NCBI GenBank assembly: GCA_947581845.1
Contig: CANPVY010000107.1
Span: forward strand, 1-9,866
Length of the DNA stretch: 9,866 nt
Origin: an uncultured bacterium
GTDB lineage: Bacteria > Gemmatimonadota > Gemmatimonadetes > Palauibacterales > KS3-K002
Direction of reading: 5' to 3'
Position 1 is the stretch's first letter; the number at the start of each line of letters is the position of its first letter. The notes below the pieces were generated by a model, which worked only from the letters and a program-made list of their open reading frames with translations, was not told the DNA's origin and made no database searches. A program made the translations under genes and the position numbers. Below are positions 7,045 through 9,866 of the stretch, piece by piece.

Positions 7045-7138
7045 GCTCGCTCCCACTTTTGAGCGCCGGGAGGTCTGGCTCCAGCCAACTCGCGGCGGAA
7101 AATCCGTTTACACTCGGCCGGGCTTGCACTGCTGTGGC

Positions 7139-7152
7139 GGCACGCAGCTTGC
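7139..7152 (+). promoter_or_regulatory. Sigma-54 (-24/-12) promoter of the pilin gene
   Basis: GGCACG-CAGC-TTGC matches the RpoN consensus TGGCACG-N4-TTGCW at every core base: GG at 7139-7140 and GC at 7151-7152 have exactly the required spacing. The base before GG is C instead of T, and the base after GC is C. Predicted transcription start is about 7164, giving a leader of about 53 nt before GTG 7217. Sigma-54 control of the major pilin is established in Pseudomonas, Geobacter and Myxococcus, which supports the call. Confidence 0.7.
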
Positions 7153-7216
7153 CCCAACAAAGGATGCCACCCGCCCGGCGAGAGTGTGCCTGCAAGATTG
7201 CGAAGGAAGGTGAATC

Positions 7217-7618
7217 GTGAGGCTCATTACTAGGATGAGAGAGAAATCACGCGGTTTCACGCTGGTCGAGCTCCTCATCGTGACCGTGCTCATCGGGCTG
7301 CTGGCCGCGATTGCCCTACCGAAGTTTGTCAACACGCGTCAGAAATCGATGTTGGCCTCCATGAAGTCGGACCTGCGCAACCTGGCGACGGCTCAGGAGA
7401 ATTACTTCTCGACGTACTACACTTACAGTAGCAGCATCAATAACTTCGACTTCAATATGACCCAGAACGTGAGCATCACTATCGGAGTAGCCGACAACAG
7501 CGGTTGGCGGGCCACAGCCACACACAGCGGGGCCCCCGGGAAGACGTGCGAGATCTATTACGGAGACGCGTCCGGGGCGACCGTCGCTACCCACGAGGGC
7601 TCGGTCGAGTGTAACTGA
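7217..7618 (+). CDS. pilA: Type IV pilin precursor (PilA-like)
   Basis: This 133-residue prepilin has a short basic leader ending in SRG, then FTLVELLIV at residues 14-22. Prepilin peptidase should cut after G13 and methylate F14. Mature Glu5 (E18) and the kink proline at mature position 22 (P35) are in place. The hydrophobic helix runs to about residue 34 and is followed by a polar helix (about 40-62) and a small globular part. Cys111 and Cys132 can close a C-terminal disulfide loop as in many type IVa pilins. Mature positions 50-57 are rich in aromatics (YF..YY.Y). GTG 7217 has AGGAAGG 6 nt upstream; an in-frame ATG at 7235 would give a 7-residue leader and remains possible. The sigma-54 promoter favours a major pilin over a type II pseudopilin (GspG) or minor pilin. 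No other pilus genes are in the window. Confidence 0.87.
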   Translation: MRLITRMREKSRGFTLVELLIVTVLIGLLAAIALPKFVNTRQKSMLASMKSDLRNLATAQENYFSTYYTYSSSINNFDFNMTQNVSITIGVADNSGWRATATHSGAPGKTCEIYYGDASGATVATHEGSVECN

Positions 7619-7653
7619 GTCGGGGCGGACCGAACCGCAGCTAGCTCCCTTTC

Positions 7654-9693
7654 CTACAGAACCACCGTCAGCTTCAGGAAGAGCGCGTCGCCCTGCTCAG
7701 AGGGCTGCCCGAGCTCTGCCGTGCCGTGCTGGTAGGCCAGCTGGAAGGTGCCGAACGGAGGCCGGTAGCGGTAGACGAAGACGGCCTGCACGTCCTCACG
7801 ACGGATCCTCGTATTGGCCTGGAAGAACAGCCGCAGATAGAGGTCGCGGGTGAAGAACTGGTTCGCCCGCACCACGTGGATCCACGTGCTTTTATCCTCG
7901 GGGTCGGGATCTAGCGTCAGCCGCTCCAGCTCGTACTCCAACGATAGCTGGGGCGTCAACTTGTAGGCAGCGGCCGCCGTCCAGAGGCTGAAGTCCGAGT
8001 CGAAGTTCCTGCCGAACCGGTATCCTACCTGGACGGACTGGTATTCGCGCGTGTTGTAGCCGACCTCGAGAGCGAACTCCCGGTTCCGGAAGTCCTTCTG
8101 GAAGAGCTTGCCATCCTCCGCCTTGAACTCCTCCCGGTAGGCCGCCTCCATGCTGAGGCGATTGCGGAACTCGACCTCGACCGACTGGTCGATCTGCCAA
8201 CTACGCAGAGACCCCCTCTGGCTCCAGTAGATATTGTAGTTCGAGCCGTACTCCAGGCGCTCGAACGTTCCCCTCTGGATCCAGAACGTGCGCCTGAGCG
8301 CCGAGTCCAGCTCCCTTCGATCGTCATCCCGGATGAACCCGACCGCGTTGACATGATCCTTAAACCGGTCGCCCAGGTGCGTGTAGCGCACGTGGAAGTG
8401 GCCGGTAGGCGAGTCGTAGGCCGGGCGAATGAAGTAGGCCCAGGTTCCCCTCCCATAGGGACCCCAGCTCTCGATCAGCTGAGCGGTCATCCCCAGGGTC
8501 TTCGTGAAGAAGAGCGTCGCATCGAGGCCAGCGGAGCCGCGGTTCTCGCCATCCAGCCTACGGTTGGCCAGGGTGAGCGCCACGTTCGACGAGCCGAACA
8601 CATCACGCTGGAACCGCCCCACGGCATACGTGCCGCTCGCCGTGTCGCCCACCGCCTCGCCGTGTGCGACCAGGGTCGCGAGCGTCCACGGCCCGGCCTT
8701 GCCCAGCGCCTGGCCGCCGGCATCCACTTCGCCGATACGTCGGGAGTAGAACGTGCGAATACGCTGCCCGAACAGCTCCGCCCCCTCCAGAAAGAACGGC
8801 CGCTTCTCCGGCAATTGAAGCTCGAAGCGTGTCAGGTTGACCTGTTCCTGGTCCGCTTCAATAGTCGCGAAGTCCGGGTTCGCCGTCAGGTAGGCGGACA
8901 GCTCCGGCGTCAGCGCGTAGCGCAAGTCGGCGCCTGCCTGCCACTCGCCCCGCGCATCTTCCTGCAGGCGCGACAGCCCATAGGCGATCAACTGATGCCG
9001 GCGCGCTGGCGGCGCGATGTCGAGGCCAACCAGGCAGCCGCCCTGCGACACCCGGAACTGGTGCTCGAGCGGGCCTGCCCAGAAGCTGACCTCGAACGTG
9101 CGCCGCCGGCTGCGCCCGAAGTTGATGCCCCAGGTCACGTCTCGACCTGCCGCGTACTTGATGGACGTGAGCGGAATGGCGATCTCCACCGTCCACCCGT
9201 ACTCCGCACGAGCCGCAGCCGAACGCCACGGCGCATCCCACGTCGCGTCCACCGTCCTGCCGTCGTTCGCCACGCGCCCGTCGGCTTGGGTACCCAAAGC
9301 GTTGGTCATGAAGTAGTACGCCGAGCGGTGATCGTTGTGGCTGTCCAGGACGACCACGACCGCGTCGTCGTTCTCGAGCTCCGCGTCGCGACGCGTCAGC
9401 TGTGCGGTCGGCTCCTCCGGATCCCAGACGCGGAAGGCGACGTACAGGTGGGCTGCGTCGTACAGCACGAGGGCCTGGGTCGCGAATTCCGACGGGCTGC
9501 CGCGCAGCGGCTCGTATTGGATGAAGTACTCCGCTACCGCCGCTCCCGCCCATTCCGCCTCGGCGACGTCGCCATCGATCAGCGGCGCCCTTGCCGCCCT
9601 GACGGCCCGCAGCACAAAGCCCGAGTCCGGCGCCGCCGCCGCGGGTAGCGTCACAGAGAAAAGCGAGAGCAGGGCGATCGTGCTGGCAGTCAT
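7654..9693 (-). CDS. Secreted CBM9/DOMON-like plus DUF5916 outer-membrane barrel protein
   Basis: This 679-residue protein has a hydrophobic signal segment (about residues 5-21, ending in AAAA) and a CBM9-like domain (about 36-226; PLIDGDVAEAEW, then YVAFRVWDPEEP). A long beta-rich region follows to the C-terminus. Residues 272-304 (NPDFATIEAD, then LPEKRPFFLEG) are the conserved heart of DUF5916. Alternating aromatic and charged strands fit an outer-membrane barrel, though the last residue is Leu, not the usual Phe. CBM9 domains bind sugar chain ends in xylanases; for this architecture I know no settled function, and no catalytic residues can be named. Start: ATG 9693 lacks a clear ribosome site and gives a signal peptide without N-terminal Arg/Lys. 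TTG 9729 or 9756 would add 12 or 21 residues with two arginines, and GGGCGGG lies upstream of 9729. The gene converges on the pilin with 35 nt between them. Confidence 0.85.
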   Translation of the reverse strand: MTASTIALLSLFSVTLPAAAAPDSGFVLRAVRAARAPLIDGDVAEAEWAGAAVAEYFIQYEPLRGSPSEFATQALVLYDAAHLYVAFRVWDPEEPTAQLTRRDAELENDDAVVVVLDSHNDHRSAYYFMTNALGTQADGRVANDGRTVDATWDAPWRSAAARAEYGWTVEIAIPLTSIKYAAGRDVTWGINFGRSRRRTFEVSFWAGPLEHQFRVSQGGCLVGLDIAPPARRHQLIAYGLSRLQEDARGEWQAGADLRYALTPELSAYLTANPDFATIEADQEQVNLTRFELQLPEKRPFFLEGAELFGQRIRTFYSRRIGEVDAGGQALGKAGPWTLATLVAHGEAVGDTASGTYAVGRFQRDVFGSSNVALTLANRRLDGENRGSAGLDATLFFTKTLGMTAQLIESWGPYGRGTWAYFIRPAYDSPTGHFHVRYTHLGDRFKDHVNAVGFIRDDDRRELDSALRRTFWIQRGTFERLEYGSNYNIYWSQRGSLRSWQIDQSVEVEFRNRLSMEAAYREEFKAEDGKLFQKDFRNREFALEVGYNTREYQSVQVGYRFGRNFDSDFSLWTAAAAYKLTPQLSLEYELERLTLDPDPEDKSTWIHVVRANQFFTRDLYLRLFFQANTRIRREDVQAVFVYRYRPPFGTFQLAYQHGTAELGQPSEQGDALFLKLTVVL

Positions 9694-9866
9694 TTGACGC
9701 GACCACAGGTAGCACCGCAGTCCACTCAACGGCAAGGGCCCGCCCAGGGATGCCAAGTGCCGATTGGGATCTCGATCCAGAACGTTGCGCTCGGCCAGCG
9801 GAACGACGATACTGCAGGATAGAAGTGCTACTCAGGTCTCCGTGGCTCCGTGCACAGGGGAGTTGC

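Noticed and set aside
7217..7618. Possible electrically conductive pilin because of aromatic residues at mature positions 1, 24, 50, 51, 54, 55 and 57
   Set aside because: There is a 25-residue aromatic-free gap between positions 24 and 50, the protein is much longer than the Geobacter short pilin, and the conductive-pilin idea is itself disputed. The evidence is too weak for a call.
7625..7638. Small hairpin (GCGG/CCGC) between the convergent pilin and DUF5916 genes
   Set aside because: A 4-bp stem with a 6-nt loop and no T-run on the pilin side is not enough to call a bidirectional terminator.
8353..9648. Open frame of 431 codons on the + strand opposite the DUF5916 gene
   Set aside because: Antisense shadow with Arg/Pro-rich low-complexity translation and no domain; the - strand frame has conserved family motifs.
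9757..9866. Search for a promoter or second gene upstream of the DUF5916 gene
   Set aside because: No convincing -35/-10 or -24/-12 pair and no supportable coding frame in these 110 nt.

Overview
The window (about 9.9 kb, high GC, dense ATG-rich genes with strong codon bias) looks like chromosomal DNA of an uncultured or little-studied Gram-negative bacterium. The outer-membrane CBM9/DUF5916 barrel protein, a type IV pilin with a sigma-54 type promoter and the ferredoxin-dependent amino-acid metabolism would fit Gemmatimonadota, Acidobacteriota or a related soil/sediment lineage. This placement is inference from gene content, not a phylogeny. I see no phage, transposon, CRISPR, tRNA or rRNA.

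Positions 1-6945 (+ strand) hold an amino-acid/2-oxoacid block. In order it contains the 3' end of a glutamate dehydrogenase closed by a strong GC hairpin, a two-gene 2-oxoacid:ferredoxin oxidoreductase (a ferredoxin-alpha fusion overlapping a beta-gamma fusion by 4 nt), an alanine-dehydrogenase-family protein, a 4-hydroxybutyrate/acetyl-CoA-type CoA-transferase overlapping it by 1 nt, and an SDR-type L-threonine 3-dehydrogenase starting at TTG. Read oxidatively, the set deaminates or oxidises amino acids to 2-oxoacids, converts these to acyl-CoA with reduction of ferredoxin, and swaps or releases CoA to give a free acid. Read reductively, it would activate short-chain acids, carboxylate them and aminate them. 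The sequence does not decide the direction. The alanine-dehydrogenase homologue keeps most active-site residues but has Gly in place of the catalytic Lys75, which makes its real reaction uncertain.

Positions 6946-7216 are non-coding and regulatory. They carry a very good -24/-12 sigma-54 promoter (GG at 7139-7140, GC at 7151-7152) and an upstream 6+3+6 dyad near -127. They sit in front of a type IVa-like prepilin (7217-7618).

Positions 7654-9693 (- strand), convergent with the pilin, encode a secreted outer-membrane protein with an N-terminal CBM9/DOMON-like domain and a DUF5916 barrel. Its exact start is ambiguous. The last ~110 nt are its upstream region, with no feature I can support.

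The best leads are the altered alanine-dehydrogenase active site inside a ferredoxin/CoA-transferase operon, and the sigma-54 control region of the pilin. I did not find a clear new defence or mobile system.
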